NCBI GenBank assembly: GCA_016584305.1
Contig: JACEEZ010011991.1
Span: 93,501-157,500 of the forward strand
Reading direction: 5' to 3'
From: Chionoecetes opilio
Taxonomy: Eukaryota; Arthropoda; Malacostraca; Decapoda; Majidae
DNA: 64,000 nt
In this document: piece by piece, positions 61,501-63,990 of the stretch
Layout of the letters: each line of letters begins with the position of its first letter
How positions within the stretch are numbered: the stretch's first letter is position 1
Translations under genes and position numbers: made by a program
The notes under the pieces: model-generated
Seen by the model: only the letters and a program-made list of their open reading frames with translations
What the model was told of the DNA's origin: nothing
Databases searched by the model: none

Positions 61501-62955
61501 GCTCGGGGCCGTAGTGAGTCTCAAGGGAGAGGCCCGCTGTTGCCTCCCCGACGGTGCTACTCGCCTGGAGGTTAGAACATAATATAAGAACATAAGGGAG
61601 AATAGAACATTAGAACATAAGAAAATGAGAGATTAGAACATAAGAAAATGAGGAACATTAGAACATAAGAACATAAGAAAATGAGAGATCAGAACATAAG
61701 AAAATAAGGAACATTAGAACATAAGAACATAAGAAAATTATAGATTAGAACATAAGAAAATAAGGAACATTAGAACATAAGAACATAAGAAAATGAGAGA
61801 TTAGAACATAAGAACATAAGGGAGGTTAGAACATAAGAACATAAGAACATAAGGGAGGTTAGAACATAAGAACATAAGAACATAAGGGAGGTTAGAACAT
61901 AAGAACATAAGAACGTAAGCAAATAAGGAAGCTACAAGAGGCTGTGAGACCTACACGAGGTAGTTCCTGGGATTAGTGTGTGAGATAACATAAAAAGTAC
62001 ATGCCCACAAATTTTTTTTTTTTTTTTCTTCTAAATTTTAGTAAAGAAATATAAAAAAATCAACAAATATTAGATTTTTTTTTTATAAAGATGAAAAATA
62101 AAAACTAATAATAATAAACCTATAAAACACATTCCCACAAATGACATTATGATGACGTTATGATTATGAAATGAATTATTATAAACAATTCATAACTTAT
62201 GGGAAAATAGACCTCTGTACAGCAGCAGTAAAATAGAAAAACAAAACTTTCTCCACAAACTAGCCTACAGGCGCGATAGGCTCCAATGTAGAAAAAAAAA
62301 AAATGCTATAGGCTCAAACGTAAAAAACTAAACAAAAACTCTCTCTATATATAGGCTCCGTTTAAAAAAAAATGCTATACTAGGCTCATAACGTAAAAAA
62401 AAAAAAAAACTTGCTATATAGGCTCCGTTAAAAAAATGCTATAGCCAACGTAAAAAAAAAAAAAAAAGCTAACGGCTCCAACGTAAAAAAAAAAAAAAGC
62501 TAGAGGCTCCAACGTAAAAAAAAAAAAAAAAAGCTACAGGCTCCGTAAAAAAAAAAAAAAAAACGCTATAGGCCTCCAACATAAAAAGAAAAAAAACTAT
62601 AGGCTCCAACGTTAAAAAAAAAAAAAAAACGCTACAGGCTCCGTAAAAAAAAAAAAAAACGCTATAGCCTCCAACATAAAAGAAAAAAAAACAATATAGG
62701 CTTCAACATTAGAAAAAAATAATAATAAGAATAATAATAAAAAACCTGTCGATGACCTACCGTGATGAGTAGTTGACCTGGCTGGGTCATGTCAATACTG
62801 TGGGCGACCTGGAACACGTAGTCATTGAGGGCGAGGTGAAGCCCGGCCTGGAGGTATAAGGGGTCATCCTCATACAGGTAGGTGAGCAGGAATCTCGACT
62901 TCAAGGAGGAGTCAAAGTTGAGTTCCGCTTCTGCCTCGAACCCACTGTCCGAGAC
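17990..62955 (-). CDS. Giant apolipophorin / apolipoprotein B-like lipoprotein precursor, 5'-truncated (28 exons joined)
   Basis: Exons from high to low coordinate: 62761-62955, 61388-61564, 58012-58125, 56808-56876, 54654-54754, 54294-54483, 49927-50127, 38712-49435, 38314-38529, 36848-37000, 34603-34690, 33495-33618, 33243-33382, 32186-32344, 29850-29977, 29259-29379, 28598-28703, 27729-27949, 27312-27421, 26979-27108, 25696-25969, 25221-25237, 24009-24189, 22381-22546, 21410-21621, 20798-20928, 19320-19505, 18005-18073. All are GT-AG and in phase: 14,703 bases, 4,901 residues. The product is a secreted-type lipid carrier: thousands of residues of amphipathic beta strands with many Asn glycosylation sequons, then Trp-rich amphipathic helices, a vWD domain (HVTTFDLQHYQFLGSCSYLL ... 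GLLGNYNGDGYDD), a C8-like cysteine block, a VWA-like fold and a Cys-rich tail. The N-terminal lipid-transfer module is outside the window. The beta-belt, helix and vWD order matches insect apolipophorin II/I; the crustacean dLp/HDL-BGBP precursor is the other candidate. No RX(K/R)R furin site was seen in the giant exon. Confidence 0.88.
18005..18073 (-). CDS. Apolipophorin-like exon, probably terminal
   Basis: Acceptor aatatttcag, phase 0, 23 codons: GSSINSDIKRRFQEEFWTSN then NST. If GTGAGG at 18004 is not used as a donor, the frame reads VRIL and stops at TGA 17990-17992. If it is used, a further exon must exist below 18005, which I could not identify. Confidence 0.7.
18100..19312. repeat. 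Minisatellite of CAGTTCAGTCAGTCAGTTTGTCAATT type
   Basis: About 1.2 kb of variable-length units built from TTCAG, TCAG and TTTGTCAATT blocks. A higher-order block is repeated (18710-18900 and 19045-19230). The array begins 8 bases after the donor of the 19320-19505 exon. Confidence 0.95.
19320..19505 (-). CDS. Apolipophorin-like exon, cysteine-rich tail
   Basis: Acceptor ttacattacag, donor AAG|GTGAGT, phase 0-0, 62 codons. It reads IQTKKFLSVLAKRVAASSS, PPKCQECHCLKGDARTVPTC, then FKCFGNSAFLITHTDSEE. Six cysteines (CxxCxC...CxxC plus one more) form a compact zinc-ribbon-like or disulfide cluster. A 1.2-kb array begins 8 bases past the donor. Exon start and acceptor recur at about 20010. Confidence 0.88.
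19549..19922. mobile_element. Non-autonomous pogo-like element
   Basis: TA-flanked inverted ends CAGGTTGAAGTTCCCAAAC / GTTTGGGAACTTCAACCTG. It contains atggctcccaaacgtcc (MAPKRP), the likely transposase start of a parent element, then jumps to the 3' end. A second copy is at 24249-24657. Confidence 0.8.
20008..20080 (-). other. Duplicate of the exon 19320-19505 start and acceptor
   Basis: agcacactcaaaaatgtctt and ggtctgtatctgcaatgtaa repeat 19479-19548 with few changes. On the - strand this is an acceptor plus the first ~10 codons (IQTK.FLSVL) of the real exon. Confidence 0.7.
20081..20539. other. AT-rich intron, partly duplicated
   Basis: cacatggattgcagaacaga (about 20496) and tggactagacgtagaacaa echo 19932-20000. 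No exon seen. Confidence 0.45.
20540..20753. mobile_element. MITE with AGTCTATTTTTATTAACGAG ends
   Basis: TA-flanked inverted termini gtctattttttttaacgagg and cctcgttaataaaaatagac, about 27 bases, around a ~160-bp core. A truncated relative is at 17658. Confidence 0.75.
20798..20928 (-). CDS. Apolipophorin-like exon, C-terminal region
   Basis: Acceptor gatttcag, donor GCT|GTAAGT, phase 1 to 0. It reads DFKNYQGSKKLHLALRGPRN, then GCVATALTTGGSVFDSNKW and TPKRA. No domain recognised. Confidence 0.85.
20941..21120. repeat. ~42-bp tandem repeat
   Basis: Four units of ttagcctcccgtaactacct plus ctaaattatgca(t/c)cccagta, just upstream of an apolipophorin acceptor. Confidence 0.8.
21410..21621 (-). 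CDS. Apolipophorin-like exon, VWA-like domain end
   Basis: Acceptor tatgttcttcag, donor G|GTGAGC, phase 2 to 1. It reads RAGVSRSIVHVGCQVCQGGE, then NDVTFHLVSSLAVEMAG and KARIRKLFGFDEELVYSSA. The two hydrophobic strands 'SRSIVHVG' and 'VTFHLVS' fit the later strands of a VWA fold. The pyrimidine tract of the acceptor is a LINE-tail repeat. Confidence 0.87.
21625..21765 (-). repeat. (CATAAGAA)n LINE-tail repeat
   Basis: Run of acataagaacataagaaca. On the - strand it is (TTCTTATG)n and runs directly into the acceptor at 21621. Confidence 0.88.
21772..21980 (-). mobile_element. piggyBac-like MITE
   Basis: Ends ttaacccttgaggcccac and gggcgtgaaggagttaa. Confidence 0.82.
22010..22335. repeat. GGTTAGGGCTT minisatellite
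   Basis: Irregular 10-11 bp units ggttagggctt / ggtaagggctt over about 320 bases. Confidence 0.9.
22381..22546 (-). CDS. Apolipophorin-like exon, VWA-like domain middle
   Basis: Acceptor gttctatag, donor GA|GTGAGT, phase 1 to 2. It reads DVRYAVVAVGEVKTVTQPFL, then LTFSGAVPPQNVEAAVAS. 'VRYAVVAVG' aligns with the second core strand of VWA domains. Confidence 0.86.
22560..23575. repeat. Higher-order GTAA/AATA minisatellite
   Basis: Blocks starting ggttttaaggggtaaataag, passing through gtcaattaaatataagta and runs of aaataaagtagt, recur about every 100-120 bases, at least seven times. Confidence 0.9.
23731..23941 (-). mobile_element. piggyBac-like MITE
   Basis: Ends taaccccttgaggcccagaa and gcgtgaaggggtta. 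Confidence 0.85.
24009..24189 (-). CDS. Apolipophorin-like exon, VWA-like domain start
   Basis: Donor A|GTAAGA. The acceptor is a cluster of three AGs (cag, then g-cag, then cag), allowing ends at 24193, 24189 or 24186; 24189 fits the microexon phase. It reads QQDGCVVEGKEVPYGWTQVY, then ADVAVVVELAECNAGKDMAS and VVHLLDRELQRNNI: the first strand and helix of a VWA-like fold with a degenerate metal site. Confidence 0.85.
24249..24657. mobile_element. Non-autonomous pogo-like element (second copy)
   Basis: Same GGTTGAAGTTCCCAAAC ends and MAPKRP start as 19549-19922, with a short duplication near the left end. Confidence 0.8.
24685..25200 (+). mobile_element. LINE family A 3' fragment, longest copy
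   Basis: Encodes the C-terminal tail of a non-LTR reverse transcriptase ORF: LESVQRRMTKMIQGMRNFS, RRRVRGDLIEVFKWIMGF, then a frameshift near 24960 before FMDGDERWM. The 3' UTR ends cttattttcttatgttctta. This style is seen in CR1/L2-like elements (clade inferred). It is antisense to the host gene. Confidence 0.82.
25221..25237 (-). CDS. Putative 17-nt microexon
   Basis: It is flanked by cccaatgtacatcag and GTATGT. The flanking exons cannot be joined directly in phase: one ends in phase 1, and the next offers only phase 0 or 2. This 17-base segment restores the frame (V-YQENE). It is inferred from phase and splice signals alone; a different intermediate exon is possible. Confidence 0.4.
25303..25690 (-). 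repeat. Duplicated exon end and donor separated by (TAC)n
   Basis: Two ~185-bp units each contain cttaccatttttgcacttgt, catcaggcgtaattagga and a (TAC)n run (25380-25455, 25567-25672). The first ~33 bases copy the end and donor of the exon at 25696. Confidence 0.85.
25696..25969 (-). CDS. Apolipophorin-like exon, C8-like cysteine block
   Basis: Acceptor ctcccactccag (exon end 25969; an alternative AG 9 bases later also keeps frame), donor G|GTAAGT, phase 0 to 1. It has eight or so spaced cysteines: HVRECSRLFLYG, LRDCFPAVDPHSYFTHCIQG, LNSPCTVVSSYRTQCSA and VEKCKN. This matches the C8 module that normally follows vWD. The exon end and donor occur twice more downstream between (TAC)n runs. Confidence 0.88.
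26364..26952. mobile_element. hAT-like MITE with expanded TAAATAC core
   Basis: Ends cagctgggcacc and gtatttaaatactgcccagc are inverted and typical of hAT CAG(A)GCTGGGCA termini. The core is (CTAAATA)n at 26395-26595 plus AAATAC palindromes. Target duplication unclear. Confidence 0.6.
26979..27108 (-). CDS. Apolipophorin-like exon, vWD signature
   Basis: Acceptor ttgtgacag, donor CAG|GTAATG, phase 2 to 0. It reads RLGGLLGNYNGDGYDDLHG, matching the vWD GLCGNYNGD signature but with Leu for the usual Cys. It ends WAISTTPCYQ. Confidence 0.92.
27312..27421 (-). CDS. Apolipophorin-like exon, vWD middle
   Basis: Acceptor atcctacag, donor AG|GTGAGC, phase 0 to 2. It reads EYSALKLPDLFVSCSRALRG, then CALTVSGKYFG, with paired cysteines and the 'V...GKY.G...GLCGN' approach strand. 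Confidence 0.9.
27455..27695. repeat. Imperfect ~45-bp tandem repeat
   Basis: Repeats of gggtgatttttgggtgtgaa with drift, between the two vWD exons. Confidence 0.7.
27729..27949 (-). CDS. Apolipophorin-like exon, vWD domain start
   Basis: Acceptor cccccacag, donor CAG|GTACTC, phase 1 to 0. It opens with GQHVTTFDLQHYQFLGSCSY and LLAKDFEGGDFEVFAVYE, the standard start of a von Willebrand type D domain (H.TTFDG..Y.F.G.C.Y.LA). SVDGSATFTG follows. Confidence 0.92.
28008..28350 (-). mobile_element. LINE family A 3' fragment
   Basis: The - strand encodes KGEVGKVLTAINQGRTRSNG through FKRRLDKFMDGDERWM plus the 3' UTR. Confidence 0.85.
28357..28567 (+). mobile_element. piggyBac-like MITE
   Basis: TTAA on both sides (cttaaccccttcacgccc, cctcaaggggttaa), inserted just after the LINE-A fragment. 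Confidence 0.88.
28598..28703 (-). CDS. Apolipophorin-like exon before vWD
   Basis: Acceptor ttgttccag, donor G|GTATGA, phase 0 to 1. It reads ESAAVEAERLMAAAEPEPSL, then LTPPHTATAVIA. This Ala/Pro/Glu-rich linker precedes the vWD domain. Confidence 0.85.
28727..28905 (-). mobile_element. LINE family A fragment without tail
   Basis: Contains catccccatccatgaatcta, cattcaccaccctatttgtg and cttttccagcttgaatcc. Confidence 0.8.
28930..29254. repeat. 25-bp minisatellite starting at a splice donor
   Basis: About 13 units of cttgcaacagtggcgatgat plus tctaa. On the - strand each unit begins GTTAGAATC, identical to the first bases of the intron. Confidence 0.93.
29259..29379 (-). CDS. Apolipophorin-like exon
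   Basis: Acceptor cattacag, donor ACG|GTTAGA, phase 2 to 0. It reads IFVFEPSVLGHIEYNQYLP, then LMEQPTWEFPTHLFIT. The intron begins with GTTAGAATC, and a 25-bp array repeating that same string starts at the splice site. Confidence 0.86.
29693..29762 (+). other. tRNA-like sequence (SINE head or tRNA pseudogene)
   Basis: It has tggtgtaacggtagcacg (A box), a stem enclosing ccggcaa (GGC anticodon-like, with C where U33 is expected) and tcgggttcgatccccga (T arm). The acceptor-stem halves do not pair well, arguing against a functional tRNA-Ala. Confidence 0.5.
29850..29977 (-). CDS. Apolipophorin-like exon
   Basis: Acceptor gtgcttcag, donor CA|GTGAGT, phase 0 to 2. It reads GELLWKKWSSGDYTGLSFME, then AGDAASDYLASTNYLLN. 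Confidence 0.87.
30003..30160. mobile_element. LINE family A tail pieces in opposite orientation
   Basis: A + tail at 30003-30045 (cctcttgtagcttccttgtg) faces a - tail at 30090-30155 (aggaagctacaagaggctgt). Confidence 0.7.
30198..30409 (+). mobile_element. piggyBac-like MITE, diverged
   Basis: Ends aaccatttcacgcctagat and gtcctcaaggggttaa. Confidence 0.8.
30440..31425. repeat. 37-42 bp minisatellite
   Basis: About 25 units of gaaactttgaatatttggtc plus catgaaaatttggt and either atgttatga or gttatca. Confidence 0.95.
31531..31770. mobile_element. Foldback palindrome element
   Basis: Arms tcaataacactatagtcgcc and ggcgacattagtgcagtggc, with inner gtagtgatgctaaaattcg. Same family as 34164 and 50201. 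Confidence 0.85.
31797..32187. repeat. Minisatellite built from an exon-donor junction
   Basis: About nine units of gttactcacccaggcacaga plus cactcactctcacactcat. The part actcacccaggcacagac copies the donor and last bases of the exon at 32186. Confidence 0.9.
32186..32344 (-). CDS. Apolipophorin-like exon, amphipathic helices
   Basis: Acceptor ttcttatccag, donor TGG|GTGAGT, phase 0-0, 53 codons. It reads VVSTTADLQGQVVQMANQLP, then FSVFQQIDSRARSVYAW. The exon end and donor recur in every unit of the minisatellite that follows (31797-32187). Confidence 0.88.
32346..32500 (-). mobile_element. LINE family A 3' fragment
   Basis: Its (TTCTTATG) tail abuts the acceptor at 32344. Contains cctacacgtggtagttcctg and catccacctttcatcccc. 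Confidence 0.82.
32550..32640. mobile_element. Isolated pogo-like terminus
   Basis: tacagtaaaccctcgctttt followed by acggacctctatacg resembles the left end of a CAGTAAACC pogo/Tigger element. No matching right end seen nearby. Confidence 0.4.
32820..33230 (+). mobile_element. LINE family C tail with tandem 3' end
   Basis: YSFPHSNVEVWYGLNEEVIS and AKNVHQCEKTGK recall the same LINE C-terminal domain as family B. The 3' end (gtagctcaggccctgtaaaa, cactactagggaaatacaca) is tandemly repeated four times, ending near the donor of exon 33243. Confidence 0.6.
33243..33382 (-). CDS. Apolipophorin-like exon, amphipathic helices
   Basis: Acceptor gtgttcacag, donor TGG|GTGAGT, phase 1 to 0. It reads GAVVRGGGDLVAALSAWSP, then AWQAASLMSAQTAADSLYSW. 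Only 112 bases separate it from the preceding exon. Confidence 0.88.
33495..33618 (-). CDS. Apolipophorin-like exon, amphipathic helices
   Basis: Acceptor tttcccgcag, donor G|GTGAGT, phase 0 to 1. It reads SLTSGVRVVREFLQVEQYYP, then GQWLRDVAVGVWTSLE. A LINE tail ending in ttcttatgttcttt supplies the pyrimidine tract of the acceptor. Confidence 0.87.
33629..33790 (-). mobile_element. LINE family A 3' fragment and poly-T
   Basis: aacataagaaaataaggaag through ccatccatgacattatcc; its tail forms the pyrimidine tract of the acceptor at 33618. A poly-T run lies at 33759-33786. Confidence 0.82.
34164..34424. mobile_element. Foldback palindrome element, best-preserved copy
   Basis: Arms of about 110 bases starting taccgtagataacacta and ending tagtgttatctacggta, nearly perfect inverted repeats around a short loop. 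Confidence 0.88.
34470..34600 (+). mobile_element. tRNA-derived SINE fragment
   Basis: ttagcgtctccgagtggcgt, then gagttcgaccccgagtaag and aatccacttaaaatctttct, matching the head of the SINE at 5634. Confidence 0.7.
34603..34690 (-). CDS. Apolipophorin-like exon, amphipathic helices
   Basis: Acceptor gtatacacag, donor CAG|GTACAC, phase 2 to 0. It reads SYGQEVWADFSGPCWMAITD, then KRDSLAGLGQ. This frame was chosen over the longer open frame because only it keeps phase with both neighbours. Confidence 0.82.
34733..35700. repeat. 20-bp satellite array
   Basis: About 48 near-identical units tacggctatgaatcatgact. Confidence 0.97.
35719..35929 (+). mobile_element. piggyBac-like MITE
   Basis: Ends taaccccttcacgcccagat and gggcctcaaggggttaa. 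Confidence 0.88.
36145..36817. repeat. 30-bp minisatellite
   Basis: About 22 units of cattacccaagaaattaccc plus attcattttg. Because 30 is a multiple of three, several frames stay open on both strands. It ends 30 bases from the exon 36848 donor. Confidence 0.96.
36848..37000 (-). CDS. Apolipophorin-like exon, amphipathic helices
   Basis: Acceptor tttttttcag, donor AG|GTACAG, phase 2-2. It reads LGEAFNNQVMVVLEATAGYF, then SSTFQVLQPYFEGLPQAFE. A 22-copy 30-bp array begins 30 bases past the donor. Confidence 0.86.
37040..37185 (-). mobile_element. LINE family A fragment
   Basis: ctccgcactaactacctgtc through cttttccagcttgaatccgt; no 3' tail. Confidence 0.78.
37354..37562 (+). mobile_element. piggyBac-like MITE
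   Basis: Ends aaccccttcacgcccagatc and gggcctcaaggggttaa. Confidence 0.87.
37922..38246. mobile_element. Short pogo/Tigger-like MITE
   Basis: TA-flanked CAGTAAAACCTCTCATATT and CGAGAGGTTTTACTG ends. The core is poly-A plus atttcgacccct units, as at 6823. Confidence 0.83.
38247..38313. repeat. (TTA)n microsatellite forming a splice donor
   Basis: attattatt run ending in tac. On the - strand it is GTAATAATAAT and supplies the donor of the exon at 38314. Confidence 0.92.
38314..38529 (-). CDS. Apolipophorin-like exon, amphipathic helices
   Basis: Acceptor ttataaccag, donor GG|GTAATA, phase 2-2. It reads YEEAKSYLAALKDSIQQWV, then WGLDGWASLLAVSSHLDAAV and ADSLTSLLHWLTG: Trp/Leu-rich amphipathic helices. 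The donor is formed by the first units of a (TTA)n microsatellite. The exon start plus acceptor is duplicated 69 bases upstream, in frame. Confidence 0.88.
38535..38690 (-). mobile_element. LINE family A tail with duplicated exon edge
   Basis: (ATAAGAAC)n at 38540-38570. The exon start and acceptor (ctttgcttcttcatacctgg) repeat at 38583-38602, followed by aggaagctacaagaggctgg. Confidence 0.8.
38712..49435 (-). CDS. Apolipophorin-like giant exon (~3,575 codons)
   Basis: Acceptor cgtgtcttttcag, donor AT|GTAAGT; it enters in phase 0 and leaves in phase 2. It opens with IDGEAQLLDPSNLLFKLEYE and closes with VPVYEAVRDYSIRM. The body is a monotonous beta-strand repertoire of 'L.L...W....V.A...' type with dozens of NxS/T sequons, resembling the lipid-binding beta belts of apoB-100 and apolipophorin. 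The last ~150 residues switch to Trp-rich amphipathic helices (YQDWGRMFSPAVEVLAAWQR, GNWDYFLKDVEDTHQ). No stop or frameshift was seen over 10.7 kb and it carries almost no tandem repeats. Dibasic pairs occur (TRRD, WRRD, ERRV, SRRY) but none has the RX(K/R)R furin form. Apolipoproteins of this class carry neutral lipid in haemolymph. Confidence 0.93.
49494..49703 (-). mobile_element. piggyBac-like MITE
   Basis: ttaaccccttgagacccaga to gcgtgaaggggttaa, just upstream of the giant exon. Confidence 0.88.
49745..49902 (-). mobile_element. LINE family A 3' fragment
   Basis: gaaaataaggaagctacaag through agctccctattgactccgca. 25 bases from the donor of exon 49927. Confidence 0.82.
49927..50127 (-). 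CDS. Apolipophorin-like exon before the giant exon
   Basis: Acceptor atatcttttcag, donor AAG|GTACTA, phase 0-0, 67 codons. It reads VSASHEDGTIDGRLLVNSGG, then LGFAFHKTDDADGHYSAMV. It shares the SxxHEDG and Y.AMVEFDEFK style seen in the giant exon. Confidence 0.88.
50201..50434. mobile_element. Foldback palindrome element, third copy
   Basis: taccgtcaataacactacag and gactacagtgttaggtagc arms. More diverged than 34164. Confidence 0.78.
50452..50765. mobile_element. Possible pogo-like MITE with ATCCGAC motifs
   Basis: Repeated catccgac/aaccgac at the left and ccgacctacctgcagtcccc, aaggtcggataattaata at the right. Termini uncertain. Confidence 0.4.
50943..51144 (-). mobile_element. piggyBac-like MITE
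   Basis: accccttgagacccagaacg to gcgtgaaggggttaa, with a ~10-bp internal deletion. Confidence 0.84.
51184..51450 (-). mobile_element. LINE family A 3' fragment
   Basis: agaacataagaaaataagga through a diverged ORF tail (SIGSFKRRL-like, FMDGDERWM on the - strand). Confidence 0.8.
51450..54281. repeat. 28-bp satellite array (~100 units)
   Basis: About 2.8 kb of caccactaataacaagtctg-type units (with cccatgacaac), highly homogeneous with a few short scrambled spots (52320-52345, 54075-54105). It ends 12 bases before the exon at 54294. Confidence 0.98.
54294..54483 (-). CDS. Apolipophorin-like exon
   Basis: Acceptor ctcctccag, donor GTG|GTAAAT, phase 2 to 0. It reads MNQFNLSLHLLESALNLNG then GVIWAEVVLPSGESIASNF. 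The donor is 13 bases from a 2.8-kb 28-bp array whose unit contains the same ATTAGTGGT string as the exon-donor junction. Confidence 0.87.
54520..54632 (-). mobile_element. piggyBac-like MITE, right half
   Basis: tgtccactaactaatttggt through gggcgtgaagggctaa; the left half is absent. Confidence 0.72.
54654..54754 (-). CDS. Apolipophorin-like exon
   Basis: Acceptor gatacttacag, donor AG|GTGGGG, phase 0 to 2. It reads LGAEKQFTIEQDKLWLNLT then GDVQLVHLGWHRD. The split Arg codon is completed by the next exon. Confidence 0.86.
54780..56090 (-). repeat. ~36-bp array derived from the LINE-A tail
   Basis: Over 30 units of aagaacataaggaagctaca plus agaggccgtgagacat. The array ends in an ordinary LINE-A 3' UTR (cctacacgtggtagttcttg) at about 56005. 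Confidence 0.93.
56091..56339. other. Intron segment without recognised feature
   Basis: AT-rich unique sequence; I see no exon, repeat or element end in it. Confidence 0.5.
56340..56800 (+). mobile_element. LINE family B 3' fragment with (CA)n and tandem tail
   Basis: A (CA)n of about 70 bases, the ORF tail (RFGDGTVRA stop), then eight copies of the 14-base aactaggtaaatac unit as an expanded 3' terminus. Confidence 0.88.
56808..56876 (-). CDS. Apolipophorin-like short exon
   Basis: Acceptor tttcaacag, donor ATG|GTACAA, phase 0-0, 23 codons: SPQQTVKVVLTDGTPDS then TPVFM. It lies between a LINE tail repeat and an (AAGGG)n array. The frame joins cleanly to both neighbours. Confidence 0.8.
56906..57140. 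repeat. (AAGGG)n microsatellite
   Basis: Nearly pure 5-bp repeat with a few ATGGG variants. Confidence 0.96.
57310..57966 (-). repeat. ~34-bp array derived from the LINE-A tail
   Basis: About 18 units of agaacataaggaagctacaa plus gaggccaggaga, ending in the LINE-A 3' UTR (acctacacgtggtagatcct). Confidence 0.93.
58012..58125 (-). CDS. Apolipophorin-like exon
   Basis: Acceptor cccgcag, donor GAA|GTAAGT, phase 0-0, 38 codons. It reads VKWLDWSGSLGHEIVFDD and then LKLTLDSGGSLDLLYE, with beta-strand alternation. Confidence 0.87.
58257..58516. repeat. (GA)n / GAGAGC microsatellite
   Basis: GA run with regular gagagcgagagc variants over 260 bases. Confidence 0.95.
58838..59056 (-). mobile_element. 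piggyBac-like MITE (left of inverted pair)
   Basis: ttaaccccttgagacccaga to gggcgtgaaggggtta. Confidence 0.87.
59071..59280 (+). mobile_element. piggyBac-like MITE (right of inverted pair)
   Basis: ttaaccccttcacgcccaga to gggtctcaaggggtta. It lies 14 bases from the previous copy in opposite orientation. Confidence 0.88.
59380..61362. repeat. 22-bp satellite array (~90 units)
   Basis: Units aagtaaagacatgaaaatct plus ct, with recurring a/c and a/g variants (aagtcaag, gacgtg). It ends 25 bases from the exon at 61388. Confidence 0.98.
61388..61564 (-). CDS. Apolipophorin-like exon
   Basis: Acceptor ctaacctccag, donor ACG|GTAAGA, phase 0-0, 59 codons. It includes GLSLETHYGPEHPFNASVQV and HWTNFTGNTT with N-glycosylation sequons NAS, NFT and NTT. 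GC-rich coding sequence sits between two arrays, and the 22-bp array ends about 25 bases from its donor. Confidence 0.85.
61570..61970 (-). repeat. (ATAAGAAC) LINE-tail repeat
   Basis: Units such as ttagaacataagaacataag and gaaaatgagagattagaaca, ending with aggaagctacaagaggctgt and cctacacgaggtagttcct. Confidence 0.9.
61985..62260. other. AT-rich intron segment
   Basis: Poly-T, poly-A and simple AT sequence; no exon or element seen. Confidence 0.5.
62262..62725. repeat. ~28-bp array derived from a SINE 3' end
   Basis: Units of gctataggctccaacgtaaa followed by poly-A. The consensus matches the SINE terminus cgctataggcacaaatgta plus poly-A at 9410-9435. Confidence 0.85.
62761..62955 (-). CDS. 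Apolipophorin-like exon (first in window; beta-sheet region)
   Basis: Acceptor catgttgcag, donor ACG|GTAGGT, phase 0-0, 65 codons. It reads VSDSGFEAEAELNFDSSL, then LLTYLYEDDPLYLQAGLHL. The alternating hydrophobic/polar pattern fits lipid-binding beta strands. Earlier exons lie beyond 64000. Confidence 0.85.
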
Positions 62956-63990
62956 CTGCAACATGAGAACATAGCATAAGAACATAAGAACATAGCATGA
63001 GAACATAAGAACATAGCATAAGAACATAACATGAGAACATAAGAACATAGCATGAGAACATAAGAACATAGCATAAGAACATAACATGAGAACATAAGAA
63101 CATAGCATGAGAACATAAGAACATAGCATGAGAACATAAGAAACATAAGAACATACATGAGAACATAAGAACTCCACATAGCATAAGAACATAAGAACAT
63201 AGCATGAGAACATAAGAACATAGCATGAGAACATAAGAACATAGCATGAGAACATAAGAACATAGCATGAGAACATAAGAACATAGCATAAGAACATAAG
63301 AACATAGCATGAGAACATAAGAACATAGCATGAGAACATAAGAACATAGCATGAGAACATAAGAACATAGCATAAGAACATAAGAACATAGCATGAGAAC
63401 ATAAGAACATAGCATAAGAACATAAGAACATAGCATGAGAACATAAGAACATAGCATAAGAACATAGCATGAGAACATAAGAACATAGCATGAGAACATA
63501 AGAACATAGCATGAGAACATAAGAACATAGCATGAGAACATAAGAACATAGCATGAGAACATAAGAACATAGCATGAGAACATAAGAACATAGCATGAGA
63601 ACATAAGAACATAGCATGAGAACATAAGAACATAGCATAGAACATAAGAACAAGCAAGAACATAAGAACATAGCATGAGAACATAAGAACATAGCATGAA
63701 GACATAAAAATAGTGAAATAAGAACTACAGCTAGAACATAAACATAGCAGAGAAAAAAACGATAGCATAAACGAAACATAGCATGAGACATAAAACTAGC
63801 ATAGAACATAAGAAATAATGAGAACAAAGAACGCACCTAAGAACATGCATGAGAACAAAAAATACATAGAACAAAGACATAGCATCGAAACATAAATAGA
63901 AAACATGATAAAATAAGAATAATGAGTATAAGACATTAGAGAAAAAAAACATAGCATGAGAACATGAATAGCAAAAGACTGATTGATGAA
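62956..63990. repeat. 21-bp LINE-tail array
   Basis: About 35 clean units of gagaacataagaacatagca, becoming scrambled after 63700. It runs straight into the acceptor of exon 62955. Confidence 0.92.

Noticed and set aside
62662..63836. Long - strand frames rich in MFLCSHA repeats
   Set aside because: Translation of the 21-bp LINE-tail array; only the exon 62761-62955 within it is credible.
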